Source of the DNA: Malus domestica
Taxonomy: Eukaryota > Streptophyta > Magnoliopsida > Rosales > Rosaceae
DNA length: 64,000 nt
Assembly: GCF_042453785.1 (NCBI RefSeq)
Contig: NC_091664.1
Location: forward strand, 9,459,001-9,523,000
Direction: 5' to 3'
The notes beneath the pieces are model-generated. The model had not been told where the DNA came from, searched no databases, and saw only the letters and a program-made list of their open reading frames with translations. The translations under genes and the position numbers were made by a program. Positions 49,488 to 61,775 of this stretch are shown piece by piece. The stretch's first letter is position 1; every line of letters starts with the position of its first letter.

Positions 49488-49495
49488 TATTTATA
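49488..49495 (-). promoter_or_regulatory. Relict TATA box of the last SBT copy
   Basis: The minus strand reads TATAAATA 68 bp before the ATG at 49420. Confidence 0.45.
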
Positions 49496-49499
49496 TTAG

Positions 49500-49870
49500 A
49501 TAATTGTGATTAGTAGAGATAAAAATGTGCAGGACTTAGTAAAGCTCGCAGGTGGTGGCGATAGAGCTTATGCGACCGTTCTTGCATAGTGCGTTGCTAA
49601 CTGGTTTATCATTCTTGTTAAAACCTCGAACAAAGATGGTTGCAAAAATTCATTCTTGAGAAGTGTTGAGGATAAAAAAATGTATACGTACCAAAACGAA
49701 AAAAAGAAAGAAAATGGTCCCTCCATTGAAGGAGAGAGGAGTGTAAGAGCAACCATATAAGCTCTATAATAAACTAGCCAAGAACATAAGATTTAACCAA
49801 CTAAATCACAATCATCACTCCAAATATATTCTGTATACGCAAATACTGAAGTAATATCTGCAACACATAC
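49500..49870. other. Spacer, no gene
   Basis: AT-rich. It marks the end of the SBT array on this side. Nothing recognised. Confidence 0.45.
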
Positions 49871-50112
49871 CTGCAAACTGTTTGCCGAAGTCTTTCCTGT
49901 GTGTTCTATCATAATAGTCCTTCATAGTTTGTTGTATGATCTTCCTATCCCACACATGGTGAAGATTGGATTTGTGTCTGTACCAACGCAAGGCTATTGA
50001 GTTTCCTCTCTCATCTGATAGAACCCGACATGCATTGGCTGGTGAATATCTCCCACAACAACACACATGTTCTTCACGGCATTGATCACAAGAAAGAATA
50101 GTGCTAGACACC
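49871..50112 (-). pseudogene. Exon fragment of an S1/P1-type endonuclease (ENDO family)
   Basis: On the minus strand one frame reads VVVGDIHQPMHVGF and, after a one-base slip, another reads GNSIALRWYRHKSNLHHVWDR followed by a helix ending GKQFA, then a GT donor (GCAG followed by GTATGTG). These are the GDIHQP and SNLHHVWD zinc-binding motifs of plant bifunctional nucleases, which digest single-stranded DNA and RNA during senescence and cell death. The rest of the gene is absent on both sides. The slip between the two motifs shows it is not functional. Confidence 0.85.
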
Positions 50113-50432
50113 ATATCATAACTATGTTCAACAAATTAGGATTAAGAGCCATTAGAGAAATTTACACACAACCTTCTCCTCTTTGTAAAACTCAATGCTC
50201 TCGAAGTTATAGGTAATTGGAACAATAAGAACGTATTTTTGTGAGAGCAGGGGCTTGTGGTTTTATACTACAAGACCTGGATGACCCTATAACAATCCCA
50301 CAAGAAATACAAGACTGCATTCCTTATATCAATATGAGTCCTATAAACGAGCAAACACAAGAGTCCTCAATATACCAATATGATTGGATTAACTCTTGTC
50401 AACATGATTTAGACTTCTTCATAATATCAATT
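50113..50432. other. Spacer, no gene
   Basis: AT-rich spacer next to the endonuclease fragment. An upstream exon of that gene was looked for and not found. Confidence 0.4.
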
Positions 50433-51399
50433 AGGGAGTTTTAATGAAAAGGGCTTGAACTAAGTTTATTTTAATAAAAAACCACCCTATACTATTATTT
50501 AACCAAAAGGGCTTCATATTTAATCATAAGGACAAAACTAATTTATATTAGACCCACAAACATTTAACACACACGGGCTGAACTAAAAACCCAAAACGAA
50601 ATGATTTTTTTTTCCACCTTTGCCCCTAACAGCGATGCTATTCTGTCAGCCAAATCTGTTAGAAATAAACTTTCCCTTATTTACAAGTATGCCATTATGT
50701 CAGCCAGTTCTTTCTTTCTTTCTTTCTTATTTCTTGTGGCTGTTCGTTCCCCCTTCAGGTTTTGTATTTTTTTTCTTCTTGTCGTCCGCCTTCCTCCTGA
50801 AAGGGAGGTAAAACTCATCGTGGGTGATGGAGAGTGGCCACATCCTCAAACCATTTTGCACGTTTAAAGAAAATGGGAGCAATTGCTTCCCCTTTATTAT
50901 ATATATTTTAATATTATTTTATTAATTGATCACTTATTTGTAATTAGGTGGTTTAGATTCTTTTGTTGATCAATTTTCACCCTTAATTTTGCTTACCACA
51001 TAGAACCCACTTTCCTAGAATGCAGGAGCCACTTCCATTGAAAATTATCCCAGTTTCATTTTTAGTTTTTGAGACTTTGTAGATTTGCCAGTGGGGTCTC
51101 AACTCTTGACGGATAAAACAATGGTCTTGTAGATTTGCCTGTAAAGCTTCGGTATTTTCACCGCCTCGGGTGTTTTCAACACCACCACCTTCTCCTTATT
51201 ATCTGCCTTTACCGGAAGTGTTGCTTGTGGCTTTGTTCTGTCCCAGCAACAACAACAAATCAACAAAAAATGCATTGATATCATACTAACAGTTTGATAC
51301 TTTACATCTTCAAATAAAAAAAAGAAAAAAAGATCAAATAGCTACAATATTTCCCCAAGTAAACAAAATTATCAATTATAAACATTGAACACTAACTAT

Positions 51400-52550
51400 T
51401 TCTCGAATTGGATAGGGGTACCGTTACTATATCTTAAATAGAACACTACTACTATTATATCTTAAACTGAACACTAGCTCTATCACTATTTTTTAAACTA
51501 AGCACTGGTACTATCACTATTCTTAAATTGAACACTAACTATTTCGTAAACTGAGCACTGGTATTATCACTATTTCTTAAACTGAATACTCACTATTTTG
51601 TATACTGAACACGCGTATTATCATTATTTCTTAAACTTAACACTAATATTATTACTATTTCTTAAACTGAATACTGATTATTTTTTAAGCTAAACACTAA
51701 CTATTTTTAGAATTAAACACATGTACTGTCACTATTTCTTAAACTAAATACTGATTATTTCTAGAACTAAAAAATTACTATTTATTAAATTGAAAACTTG
51801 CTCTATCATTATTTCTTAAACTAAATTCTAACCATTTTTCAAATTGAACAAGAGTACCATCACTATTTCTTAAATTGAGCTATCACTAATTTTTAAACTA
51901 AACACTGACTATTTCTTAAACGGAACACTAGTACTATCACTGTTTCGTAAACTAAACACTGACTATTTCTTAAACGGAACACTAGTACTATCACTGTTTC
52001 GTAAACTAAACATTGACTATTTATCAAACGAACACTAGTACTATCACTGTTTCGTAAACTAAATACTGACTATTTCTTAAACAGAACACTAGTACTATCA
52101 CTGTTTCGTAAACTAAACATTGACTATTTATCAAACAAACAAGTACTATCACTGTTTCGTAAACTAAACATTGACTATTTATCAAATGAACACTAGTACT
52201 ATCACTGTTTCGTAAATTAAACACTGACTTTTTATCAAACGAACATTAGTACTATCACTATTTCGTAAACTAAACACTGACTATTTCTTAAATAGAACAC
52301 TAGTACTATCACTGTTTCGTAAACTAAACATTGACTATTTATCAAACGAACACTAGTACTATCACTGCTTCGTAAACTAAACACTGACTATTTATCAAAC
52401 GAACACTAGTACTATCACTATTTCGTAAACTAAACACTGACTATTTCTTAAACAGAACACTAGTACTATCACTGTTTCGTAAACTCAACACTGACTATTT
52501 ATCAAACGAACACTAGTACTATCACTGTTTCGTAAACTAAACACTTAATC
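51400..52550. repeat. Minisatellite, unit about 53 bp
   Basis: From about 51900 the unit AACACTAGTACTATCACTGT plus TTCGTAAACTAAACACTGAC plus TATTTATCAAACG is repeated about a dozen times with few changes. From 51400 to 51890 older, more diverged units with the same TTTCTTAAACT and GAACACT words are seen, so the array may have grown from a 22-30 bp ancestor. The graded divergence suggests expansion from the right side. Not CRISPR: there are no unique spacers. Confidence 0.92.
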
Positions 52551-53244
52551 ATATCATCTTCTTAAAATCTCACTTGAAAAAGATATGAGTAAAATATTGC
52601 AAAAGGCCAGAAATAGTCAACATAATCAAAACTAGAAGACCCCAAATATGCAGAAAATAAATAGAGAAAAAAACTTTTTAACAAGAATGATTATAATGAT
52701 TATAATGTCAAAACAAAATAAATGTGGGAGAGAGAGCAGTACAAACATAATTCCTATAATTAAGTATAGTTCAATTTGGTTCTTCTAATAATCTGGAGAA
52801 GCATCTCCCAATCTCATTGACATTGCACAGCCCACAAAAACAAAACAGTAGAAAGCATTGCCTGCCGGCAGTGGCAGCAGCCTCTAACCCACTAGCGGTG
52901 CTAAAAAACTGACGTTTAGTGCACGGAATCCACCAATGGTGACGGACCCAACCTAAATTTTTAAGAACCAATAATTATAACAAAAAAATATATGAAAAAA
53001 TTAAGTTAACTACCATAAACAAAGAAAAAAACAGAATAATAATTCTGGAATTTGTCCAATATTTAGCAGCATATTTTCAAGATTTCAAGCAATATATTTC
53101 GCACCCAAATGCTAATAACCAATTAATAATCCAATTTATCTTTTGCGGGCAAAGATATGGAAGGAAAAAAGAAAATTGTATTGTAATTTGTTTCTGGGAA
53201 ATACAAATCCACATTTTTTCACAAATTCGAAACCAATGTTAGAG

Positions 53245-53430
53245 GTACCTCTTGGAGTCCATCTTTAAGCCATCTCTGATGATTGTCAGCACTCGCTCGA
53301 ACCTCTATTTATCAATGGAAGACTGGTCGGGAGCATCGCGAACTTCTCGAACACTTCTTGGTCTTGGCTTCCTCATGGATCACAAGGGTGGCGTCATCTC
53401 CATCGTCGATGATCATATCAGAATTATAAA
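53245..53430 (-). pseudogene. Captured fragment of an adenosylhomocysteinase gene
   Basis: The minus strand reads DMIIDDGDDATLVIHEEAK, then after small shifts a VFEK-like stretch, then LTIIRDGLK and DSKRY. This is the conserved VDDGGDATLLIHEGVKAE to LTIIRDGLKxDPKKY section of SAHH, the cytosolic enzyme that removes S-adenosylhomocysteine after methyl transfer. Frames are broken and the piece ends near an AG-GTACC junction. It sits inside the inverted-repeat element 50433-53873, so it was probably picked up by that element. Confidence 0.8.
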
Positions 53431-53879
53431 TTGAGAAAATAGCAGAGAGAAAATGACATGAGATATGTAGAAACTTGTAGAAACCGTACAAAAGCATTTT
53501 TTATTTCGTCTGAAGTGAAACGGATTAAATAAACAGGAGAAGGTGTTGTCAGGGTATAATTGAAAACTCATTCTTTGGATCAGTTGTATTAGGCTGATTT
53601 AATGTTGGGTTTGTCCTAACCATTAAATAAAATTAGTAGGTGGTTTTTGGTTAAGATTTAAAGTTGTGAAACCCTTTTCATTAATTTTTCTTATCAATTA
53701 TCCCAAGACTTGTAAGAAAGGAAAACTAATGAAAATGGCTTGAAAACTTTGAGTTTTAATGATAAGGACAAAATAAAGGGTAAAGTGAATAGTACCAGAT
53801 TGACCTTTTAGTGTAAAAATGTGGTTTTTCGTTAAAATAAAACAGTACCAGGTGCTTTTCGTTAAAGTTCCCTTGTAAG

Positions 53880-54880
53880 AATCATACTCATACTCTTACA
53901 AGGAGATGATAGTGGCAATAAAGATTAGGTGGAGATTAAAAAAAACAAAACTGAAATGGGAGTTGGCTCTTCCCATCTCTGAAAACTACAACAGATCGGA
54001 GGTGGTTCCAATTCCACTACCAGACCCACTTTCTTGCATCCAAACTGTCAAGAGAAAGTCTATAAAAGACTTGTCTCTGTCAAGAAAAAAAAGGAGGAGA
54101 AGGCGCAGAAAACACAGCAAGGGGGAGACGGCAAAGAGCTGTTAGAGGGCAGGGAGAGTAACAGAGGAGAGAACACAAGGGGCTGCTCAGATTCAAGAAG
54201 GTTTGCAGAGTAAAAGTGAGAAGAAACAAACTGTTTCTCACAGTCACCAAGGCGAAGCACTTCAAGCAAGCAAACAAATTGTAGGAGGTTGACTCCTCGA
54301 AACGGAAGGTACAGAATTTTCTTTGTTCCTTGTAGTGCAGTAGACCAACGCTCGCTGCTCCCAACTCCCGCTCCACGTTGGAAATACCAACTCAGGCGGT
54401 CAAACAAGGCACTCTGCAACCAAGCATCATCGCTGTCAAACTCTCCGACAAAGTTCAAGGCCAAAATCTCCACTGCCCCCTTTAACCGTTCTCCAGTAAT
54501 CAAAGCCGCTGAGCAAGAAGAAAATCAGCAGCGAACAACGACAAAAGAAGCCCGTCTCCGCTGTCCTTACTTGCACTTGCAGCAGCTCCTCTTCGTGCTC
54601 TCCTCTCCCAAGTCGCAGCACCACTGTCACAGCGATTCCGAACCCGAGAATAAAGCCATTGGCCTTTGGAAATCTGCCACGCCTCCGTCTTCTCCATCTT
54701 TGCGATTTCAAAACAGAGTATAAAGCCGTAGGCCTCTGGAGATCCGCGACCTGCACCCGCAACCGCTGCTAATCTGCACTGCCCTTATTATGCCATCTCA
54801 GCACCGCTTAATAGGATTTTTACTACTCATGTGAACAAGCTTAAATCTCCTATTTTACTTGCAAGAATCATAAGGTTATT
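53880..54880. other. Unassigned, GC-richer stretch
   Basis: At 54060-54780 base composition rises and frames on both strands are open for about 145 codons (54289-54723 plus, 54060-54503 minus), but neither resembles a family I know. It may be a UTR or promoter copied from elsewhere. No gene is claimed. Confidence 0.3.
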
Positions 54881-56280
54881 GTAGTATAAACGGATCTCGC
54901 AATGTCGTCTACACAGGGACTATTAAATAATTCGAAACTAATCAGATTCTATTTAATTATTGTAAAGTAGAAGTTTAGGTGATTGATTTTATAACCTAAT
55001 TAAAATAAAAACGAAATTAATGAATTAAAATAAACAATCTGCAATATTAGAACAGAGAGAAAAGAAAACAGTTGTGGGAGAATCAAATTAAGAAAGCACT
55101 AGGGTTCCACCATCACCTATCAATCCTATGAACTTTTACTAATTACTCATGATCTACACATGCCACTTTGAAGGTTATATTTTCCTAATTCATATTCTAC
55201 TTGGAACCTCCAACATAGAACGTATATCTAATATGCAACCCGTCCGGACGTTCGGATCAAATATGAACATGAAAGACTCATTATGCTTTATGAAAACCCT
55301 TTGAAAGACCATGCAACCCTTAAGACGTGGTGTTCATCCTAAGCGAAATTACAATTATTAATCACAAGAAGCCAGCGTCAATTTCAGGGAACCTTCCGAC
55401 CAAAATTGCATCAAATTACTTTTCTAAAGATCCTAATGGTGATCAGATATTAAAACAATTAGATAGTTTTTATCCTGGTGATTAACAATTCAAAGTATGC
55501 ATGAAATCAATCATAAGCAATTAAATAAAAATCATATAATCATGCTAAGGCTCAAGGCTTCGCCCTAGCAAAAGAAATTAGTTACGCATATTCATAATTG
55601 AAATCATAAAAAATATTATTAAGAAAAGAATTGAAAACACCTTTAAGTAGAAAATCTCCAAACCCCTAGCAATTCTCTTTGTCTCCAAAATTTCATAAAA
55701 TAAAGCGTAATCCAAAATATGGTAGACGGCCAAGCAATATATCTGCTAAGCCCCCTCACAAACCCTAAAAACAGGTCCTTTATTCCCACTAGGAAACTAA
55801 TAATAATAAATAAAAAAAGAAACATAACCCTAATTTAAATGGTAAAATTCGTCTAAAAGCTGAACAGCCACGTTTTGGACCCATAAGCTGCTCCAAAACT
55901 GGCCCAATATAGCTGGATTTAATGTTTGGAATATTTTGAACACTTCTCCAGAAGGCCACGAACCCATCTGAGGTCATCTTGGGCTCCAAAAACGCAATTT
56001 AAGCCCAAAAACGTCATTTTCCAGCACTGCGCACTGCTTCTTTATTCCATCGCCAGAAAATAACCGTTTGGTGAAAAAATCCCAAATTTTGATACGATCA
56101 AGCTAAGTGACTCACGAACGTCCTCCAACTAGAATTACTCCAAAATTCATCCATTTGGTTCTGTTTTGCTCCAGAGGAAGTCGAAAGTCCTATATTGAAA
56201 ATACAATTCTAAGCATCAAAATTCTTCCAGAATATTAACCAAAATATACTAAAAATAGGGTAAAATATATAATATAAAAT
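54880..56280. mobile_element. Non-coding LTR-like repeat (copy 3, diverged)
   Basis: The opening (attgtagtataaacggatct ... cacagggactattaaa) resembles the start of the element at 59979 (ttgtagtatggataagtaggg), and later phrases (cttcatgaaaaccc, cttcgccctagcaaaag against ccccctagctaagag, aaacacctttaagtag) keep the same order. The end near 56280 reads ctactcatcacc. Borders are approximate. No open frame. Confidence 0.45.
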
Positions 56281-56785
56281 CTACTCATCACCGCTCTCGT
56301 CACAATGAGAGCAGGCAAAAAATGCAACACCAATCGCTGCGAGCCATTCCCCTCCCACCGACAGTGGCGAGAATAAGACATCCGAAGGCAAGAAAGCCGA
56401 GAATTTGAGGAAAGATAAAGTCCCCTGGTCCAAAATCGTCTCTGCCACCGTGTCGGTCAAAAAGTAGGGAATTGAAATGGCATTCATCCTATTGACGCAA
56501 ATACAAGCTGCAGCAGAAGTGGCTCTAAAGTTGCACTTTGAAACAGATTGCAGAAGCTCAAAAGCTCTCTGTGAAGTTCCTGCAGCCATACCCGACAGCC
56601 GTGCAGTACTATTCGAGACTTGGAAAATTCAAGTCTTCAAAGATGAGAAGAAAAAAAAAAGCTTGCTGACAAATTGGAGATAAGCTCGGGACAAATGGGT
56701 TTAAAATCCCATGTTAAATGGGATTGACAGTTCAAAAGAAGAATATAAAAAAAAAAGGGGGCTCTTTTGAACAGAACCTGTGTGG
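56281..56785. other. Unassigned with a 102-codon minus-strand frame
   Basis: A frame at 56281-56589 (minus) begins MAAGTSQRAFELLQSVSK and ends CSHCDESGDE. It looks protein-like (Ala/Ser-rich, hydrophobic patches) but I do not recognise it. It may be an exon fragment left between two transposons. Confidence 0.3.
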
Positions 56786-57022
56786 GATAAATCTAGGCAT
56801 GATAATTCCTAACATGACTCGATAATCTGACAGGACACGACACGACACGATACGAAGTTAACAGGTGTTTGGGTTGACACGATAATGAATTGGGTCGTTA
56901 TCGGGTAACCCGATAAACATCTGTTAAGATAACGGGTTGGTTCGGGTATATATGTGGGTAACACAATAAGTAAAATATTAATTTTATAATTTTATAACCC
57001 TAAAAAAATACTATAATAATTA

Positions 57023-57310
57023 TCTCTACTAATTAATGAAACCCTCTTTGTCAACCAAAAGAGGGTGAAAAAATAACTTAGTCTTCTATCACACAAAAAA
57101 AAATGATGGACAATAATGTAATTTCATAGGTCCAAATTTTATTGTTTGTTATTGAAACCTCACCTATATGTGATATTAAAATATCTCCAACATTAAAAAA
57201 AAAAAAAAAAACAAAGCCTCCCACTCCCCCACGTTCTCTCTCTCTCCCTCTCTCTTCTCATTTTCTAAAAAAATGTGTTCATACACACCAAGTGTGTAGG
57301 TAAATGCTAG
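57023..57310 (+). mobile_element. Short non-autonomous Helitron (288 bp)
   Basis: Starts TCTCTACTAATTAA after an A and ends CTAG before a T, so it sits in an A/T target. The 3' end has a 6-bp stem hairpin (TACACA-CCAAG-TGTGTA at 57282-57298) eight bases before CTAG, as expected for Helitrons. Removing it restores the sequence ATAATAATTA-TATATTAA. No coding capacity. It contains a poly(A) and CT-rich stretch. Confidence 0.85.
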
Positions 57311-57711
57311 TATATATTAATTTAACAAAAACTATAATAATTATTATATATATATTAAATTAAATATTAAAAATTGGTGACCATTGGATCGGCTTAAATA
57401 TACATACCATTCAATTTCTTAAGTGTTATACGTACAAAATAAATAAATTTAAATCTACTATATATATATATATATATACCATTGAACTTGGTGGCATACG
57501 AATTATACGAAACTAATTTCAACGATCTAACCGTTAAACTTGTTTGTATATGCTTCGAGATCGCATCAGCAAAAAATCGCAAAAAATAAACATTCAGAGA
57601 TCAAGTAACAGAACAAAATTTTTCAACGATTATCAACGAAAAATCACTATTTAATGGTTATTTTAACTTCGATTTTGATGATTTTTTACAGCTACACTCC
57701 TTGACCCTATA

Positions 57712-60700
57712 TGTCACAGCCCATCCCAAAGATATATATTCTTTTATTCTCAAGGATGTGAAAGGACGATTTTACCCTTGGACGTTAAATTGTGTTGTGT
57801 GGTTTAAGTTTAAGTTTTTAGACCTATCCATTATTTTTCCTAAGTTTTTGGAACACTTAGGACTTAAAGTGTTTGTTTTGTTTGGTTGGAAACCAAACTG
57901 GGACCACACACACACCCACACATTACTCCCGTGCTCTCTCTCATCCCTATCCCTCTCTATTTTTCAGCTATTTCCGTACAACCGTACAGACGACACCCAA
58001 AACCCTTTCAAACTTCACGGATCGACGTCAAAAAGGTAAGATTCTTATTCCTTGCAAGCTTCTGAGTTCATTGGTACCATTTTTGAGAATGGAAAGCTTC
58101 GAAAACCCGAGAAACCCTAACCCCGACTTTGTGCACTGTTCATGCACACGTAAATTTGAAGGTTTTAAGGAATTTGGAGCTCATAGGTAGCTTAAGGAGG
58201 TCCTTACGAGGCTAGGAGTGGTTCGTTGGAAGAGTTTGGACGTCGGAATAGCGAGAACGACGAGTTGCAAGTTTGGCCAGAATATCGAGGAGTTTTCCCA
58301 ACGAATCTCGTGGGATTTCGGTCCTAAAACTGGTATGGGTTTGTTCTAATTGTTCTAAGCTTCATTTTGACATAAAATTCATGAAATTTGGTGAGATATC
58401 AAGGTTTCAAGTTTTGCCCAGTTTCAGGCGCCGGCGACGGTCGCCGGAGTTCTGAGGTTAGGGATGACGAAATATTCCGTCAACTTTGACGGAATACTCC
58501 AACGTGTTAGTTAACTTTAACGGATTCCGTTACTATTTAAAAGAATATTCCTAACAGCGTCACTGTTGCCGTGGGTGTGCCAGGCACGTGCCCGCGCGTG
58601 GGCGGCACGTGGGTGGTCGGAAAATTTTTCTAAAAATATGGGGATGTTCATAAGGTTGTGTAGATCACGTTGGTATATTCAAACACCCCATTTGAGTATT
58701 GTATGAGAAGTTATTAGCTAGTTTTGTCTATGTACTTTAAATAACATTTTTATAGTTAATTCGCATATAGATGAGACTTATCTCGAGGACGAGTGCGTTC
58801 AAGGGTGACTCGGGAGCTACGACCCTTCGACATACCAGTGAGTGGGCTCTTGGTTTTCAGTATATATTTATATACTTGATATTTTCCTAGAAAATATGTT
58901 AAATGAGATTATGCCTTGAACGCCATGCATATAAATTTATAATTCGTATATGAATTGGTATATGATGCATTATATATATAATTGTGGTGTTGTGGACGCT
59001 CATGTAAGCTCAGGTGAGTTATGTTTGGCTATATGAATTATCAATGATGTGATATGTGATTGAATAACGTTGAGCTCATAAAACTGCATCTAGGGTGATT
59101 GTGATTTAGCCAGAGATATGGCACATGTCTATTTATAATGTCACCTCCCGCACTATATGCTCATATTGGATCCAATTTAGGTGCATAGTCTTGTCGTACA
59201 AACCTTTATTATGGTTCCGACAAGTAGGTGACTGGCAATTTATCCCCTAGCTATCATGTGAGGGTAGTATTGAGCATAATTATATTACACCTAGTATTGT
59301 CGTACAAACCTTTTCATTTGGTTCCGACTCTTGTGCAGTATAGTGCCGAATAGGTCATTGTAGTGACTCCAGCTAGATTAACTTTTGAGCTATGAATTCA
59401 GCCGTACAGACTACCATAGGGGTTATGGCTAATATGTTATATTTCTATGAAGTTATTCTCACCTGACTTACTTACTCTGTTATATCTTGGCATGATATAC
59501 ATATGAATATGATTATGTGAAGCATGATTTGAATTGATATATTTCATATATATTTATGTATATGCTTATACTCTGATTCTGGGAAAAATTATACATGTTT
59601 TACAGCGAGGGGTTAGAAATGTTGATAAATGAAATGGTTTTGTAAAACATTTGTTTTCGCCCACTCACATTTTATGTTTTGCGCCCATCCAGGTTTTAGG
59701 TAAGCTTGCTATTGGTGGCCTTCAGGACTTCGGCGGTTCTGCATAATAAAATAATTGTAGGACATCTTATGGTACTGTATAATTAGTACTTGTCCTACTG
59801 GACTACACCTAGACTTTCTATGCTCTGATTAGGAGTACTTACTTTTGGATCTTACTCCTAACACTTCCTGTTTAGTAGTGCACTCTAGTAGTTTTGGTTT
59901 TTAATTATTCATAAATTTCTTATCCTTATTGCTTCCGCACTGTACACATGGCTACGTCACCCTCACGTGACGGTCAGTTGATGCGAAAATTAACTTAACG
60001 CACAAATTAAACCCTCTTGTTGACAATTGTAGTATGGATAAGTAGGGATCGTTCTAAACTGGGGATTAGGAGGGATTGCTAATCTACTCTAAACTGACTC
60101 AAAAACATTAAACTAGGCTTGAAAACACTTAACTAGACTCAAAGAACTTAAAACAAACTGAAAAAAACTCAAAACTAACTAGAATGACTCAAAACAGCTT
60201 AAAACAACTAAATAGACTCAAACTAAACACTAGGAAGTGATTTGGACGAAAATTGGATTAAAGTTGACTCAAAACATTTAAAATCACAAACTAAGACAAA
60301 TTCTAACTATATTGACACTAAACTAAGACAAATTCTAACTATATTGACACTCTAAAATAAAGGGGGATTGAGTTTGGACGAATTTTAAAGTAAAACAAGA
60401 CAGAAATTAAAACTAGACAGATTTGCACGAAATTGGTTGAATTAAATGGATGATGGGCTAGCTAGAGGGTTCTTCTCCACACATGACACACTTGTACATG
60501 AATCGATTCCCAATTGCTTTTCAATAAATTATGAAACTCAACACCCCAGATTAATCGTGATGCACTAATTAACCCTCGGATTTTTCTTTACTCATCGAAT
60601 TGGATGAATGCATGCGACAACCCAAATCATTCTCCAAAGGTCCCCTACATGAATGCATAGTAGAGATACAATCAGAGATCATTACGTTCCATGAAAATCA

Positions 60701-61775
60701 TAAGTGTTGACGAGACATTTGTAACTATGAATGCATGATACGTTTGCCAAGAATTCAATTAACGTGATTGTGACTAGCAACCTTCACTACTCATGAATAT
60801 AAATTTGTAACGATTAGGTGAAACTCATTTATATTCTAGCATCAAATTCATGCATGAAAACTAAGTATGCATCCTTAATCAACATACAAGAATCAGTTTT
60901 GAAGAAAACAGTTAATTGAATTGCATTCACAACTTATCAAATCACAATTGGAAGAAATCAATTCATATTGCAAATATGATCATGGTTTCGAATTTCCCCC
61001 TAGCTAAGAGGGGTTTAGCTCCTCATGTTCACAAAACAAAGATACATATATTTAGACATTGAAAACAAAGATTGAAAACACCTAAGAATGATCTAGCAAT
61101 CCAAACTTGAATAGCAAGCACTCCAAGGGTCCTCCTTCTTTTCTTTGTTGTAGCACAAGGTATGGGTGAAGGTTTGAGTGGTATTTTGTATGGGAGAATG
61201 GCTGAAAGTATGTATGGTGGTGAATGGATGAATGATGGCTACGGCAAATGATGGTTTGACGTGTTTTTGATTGTGTGAATGGTGGATGGTATGGTGAATA
61301 ATTGATGGCTTTTCCTAATGAAATGCACGGCTATTTATAGGGAGAGGATGAATTAGGTGAGTGCACATTCCATTCAATTTAGGTAGGTTAGGTGAGTGCA
61401 CCAACAACTCAAATTCTAGTAGGTTAAATGAGTGCACCAACAACTCAAATTCTGGTAGGTTAAATGAGTGCACCAACCATTCTTGCAACTTGCACTCCAG
61501 ATTTGTAGCATGTTTATAGCCTCATTTAAGCACCAAAAACGTCTATCCAACTTGCTCCCCATGCATGCACTCCAATTCAATCCAAAACTGCACCAAAAGG
61601 CACCAAAATGCCTTTTCTTGCCACTTTAGCCCTTTAAACCTACAAACACACGAAAATGGCTTGAAATACTAAATTAACTAAGAAATAACAACATAAATGC
61701 ACAAGAACAAGCTAACTAAGTCGCATAAATATGCTCTTATCACCAGCATGCCTTGATCTCGGTCGGGGTGTGTCA
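57712..61775. mobile_element. Solo LTR of a gypsy-type retrotransposon, interrupted
   Basis: Starts TGTCACAGCCC and ends GTGTGTCA, with a perfect 5-bp duplication CTATA at 57707-57711 and 61776-61780. The uninterrupted target (cctatatgaatac) is preserved in the neighbouring 342-bp repeats, which proves the insertion point. About 2.3 kb without the nested element. It contains short open stretches (for example 58273-58455) and a GC-rich CACGTG-containing block near 58580; no polyprotein, so it is a solo LTR left by LTR-LTR recombination. Assignment to gypsy is from general style. Confidence 0.88.
59979..61742. mobile_element. 1.76 kb non-coding LTR-like element (copy 2) nested in the solo LTR
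   Basis: Begins TGATGCGAAAATTAAC and ends TGCTCTTATCA, a TG...CA layout. Flanks are TCAGT and CCAGC, a weak (3 of 5) match, so the exact ends may be off by a base or two. No frame longer than a few dozen codons. Partial copies at 36365-37260 and 54880-56280 carry the same ordered phrases. It may be a solo LTR or a short non-autonomous LTR element. Confidence 0.65.

Larger units (their letters stand above)
50433..53873. mobile_element. 3.4 kb non-autonomous element with long terminal inverted repeats
   Basis: The left end (AGGGAGTTTTAATGAAAAG, 50433) and the reverse of the right end (AGGGAACTTTAACGAAAAG) match, and similarity continues for about 120 bp (for example TTTATTTTAAYRAAAAACCAC and AAGGACAAAA on both arms). 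Between the arms are a minisatellite (about 51400-52550), a captured piece of an S-adenosylhomocysteine hydrolase gene (53245-53430) and other unassigned gene-like stretches (for example 51100-51250 and 52780-52960, minus strand). No transposase was seen. The target duplication is unclear, so superfamily is undecided. Confidence 0.7.

Noticed and set aside
52024..52224. Short protein-coding frame (minus)
   Set aside because: It is a by-product of the 53-bp repeat, whose length leaves frames open by chance.
51400..52550. CRISPR-like array
   Set aside because: Repeats are head to tail without unique spacers and lie in plant nuclear DNA; it is a minisatellite.
54060..54723. Genes on either strand in the GC-richer stretch
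   Set aside because: Overlapping open frames on both strands, no family resemblance, no splice pattern.
58273..58455. Small gene in the solo LTR
   Set aside because: Short, in repeat DNA bounded by a 5-bp target duplication, with no family resemblance.
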